This document shows, piece after piece, positions 4,926 to 5,049 of a stretch of 5,049 nt of DNA. Position 1 is the stretch's first letter; every line of letters begins with the position of its first letter. Origin of the DNA: JAZGER01 sp036480335 (lineage in GTDB: Bacteria > Pseudomonadota > Gammaproteobacteria > DSM-19610); assembly GCA_036480335.1 (NCBI GenBank), contig JAZGGH010000028.1, positions 1 to 5,049 of the forward strand, in the 5' to 3' direction. A program made the translations under genes and the position numbers. The notes beneath the pieces are model-generated. The model saw only the letters and a program-made list of their open reading frames with translations. It ran no database searches and was not told the DNA's origin.

Positions 4926-5049
4926 GGCTCTTCCCCTGATCGAGTGGGTAGTTTACTGTATAGAGGATGAGAGACAAAGACTTATACGCCCAGATACTGG
5001 GTATCAAGAGTCCCTGGCATGTATCGGGTGTTGACCTGAGTGTGTCAGA
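4926..5049 (+). mobile_element. Left end of an ISL3-family insertion sequence (partial)
   Basis: GGCTCTTCCCC (from 4926) is the terminal inverted-repeat type used by ISL3-family elements, and it is followed 41 bp later by the start of an ISL3-type transposase in the inward direction. The element runs off the right edge, so the other terminus and target duplication cannot be seen. If the end is at 4926, the adjacent 8 bp ACAATAAG (4918-4925) would be the left copy of the 8-bp duplication typical of the family. The exact outer base may differ by one (GGGCTCTT from 4925). Confidence 0.75.
4967..5049 (+). CDS. ISL3-family transposase, N-terminal fragment cut by the window edge
   Basis: An ATG at 4967 opens a frame that continues beyond the window; 27 codons are visible. 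MRDKDLYAQILGIKSPW followed by HVSGVDLSVS matches the characteristic ISL3 transposase start (MRDxxLYxxILGIxxPWxVxxVxL), which precedes a zinc-finger domain and the DDE catalytic domain, both outside the window. The transposase would cut and insert the element at its terminal repeats. An AGAGG directly abutting the ATG is not at ideal ribosome-binding spacing. Whether the full gene is intact cannot be told. Confidence 0.8.
   Translation, partial: MRDKDLYAQILGIKSPWHVSGVDLSVS

Overview
The window looks like a gammaproteobacterial chromosome segment. The best clues are a TcdA (CsdL/YgdL) homologue and a YjjV-type TatD hydrolase that read very much like their Escherichia coli counterparts as I remember them. 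The species cannot be named from this sequence. Housekeeping genes sit beside AT-richer accessory genes, two broken genes and one end of an insertion sequence.

Layout. At the left edge (29-337, +) is the C-terminal part of a metallophosphoesterase whose catalytic N-terminal part cannot be read here. It converges on a compact membrane fatty-acid-desaturase family gene (334-1104, -), and the two stop codons share the palindrome TTAA. A divergent intergenic region (1105-1246) carries palindromes and a sigma-70-like promoter threaded through two tandem CCCC-N5-GGGG operators. This promoter drives a winged-helix plus nucleotidyltransferase (MNT) protein (1247-1849). Directly overlapping its 3' end is the wreck of the HEPN toxin gene that normally partners such a protein (1827-2027). 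It is frameshifted twice and has lost its middle, so the antitoxin-like regulator now appears to be an orphan.

On the minus strand, 3987 to 2042 is a tight three-gene operon: an Mth938-like small protein, a YjjV-like TatD-family metal-dependent hydrolase, and TcdA, which cyclises the t6A modification of tRNA. Intergenic spacing is 7 bp, then an 11-bp overlap. A strong sigma-70-like promoter (TTGTCA, 17 bp, TATGAT) lies so close to the first ATG that the transcript may be leaderless.

Further right (4131-4763, -) is an AT-rich orphan gene for a secreted or membrane-anchored protein: signal peptide, beta-rich outer domain, one transmembrane helix and a basic tail. The right edge (4926-5049) is the left end of an ISL3-family insertion sequence, with its terminal GGCTCTTCCCC repeat and the first 27 codons of its transposase.

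No tRNA, rRNA or CRISPR array was seen. The most noteworthy observations are the orphaned HTH-MNT protein next to its decayed HEPN partner, its phased double operator, and the putative leaderless start of the Mth938 operon.
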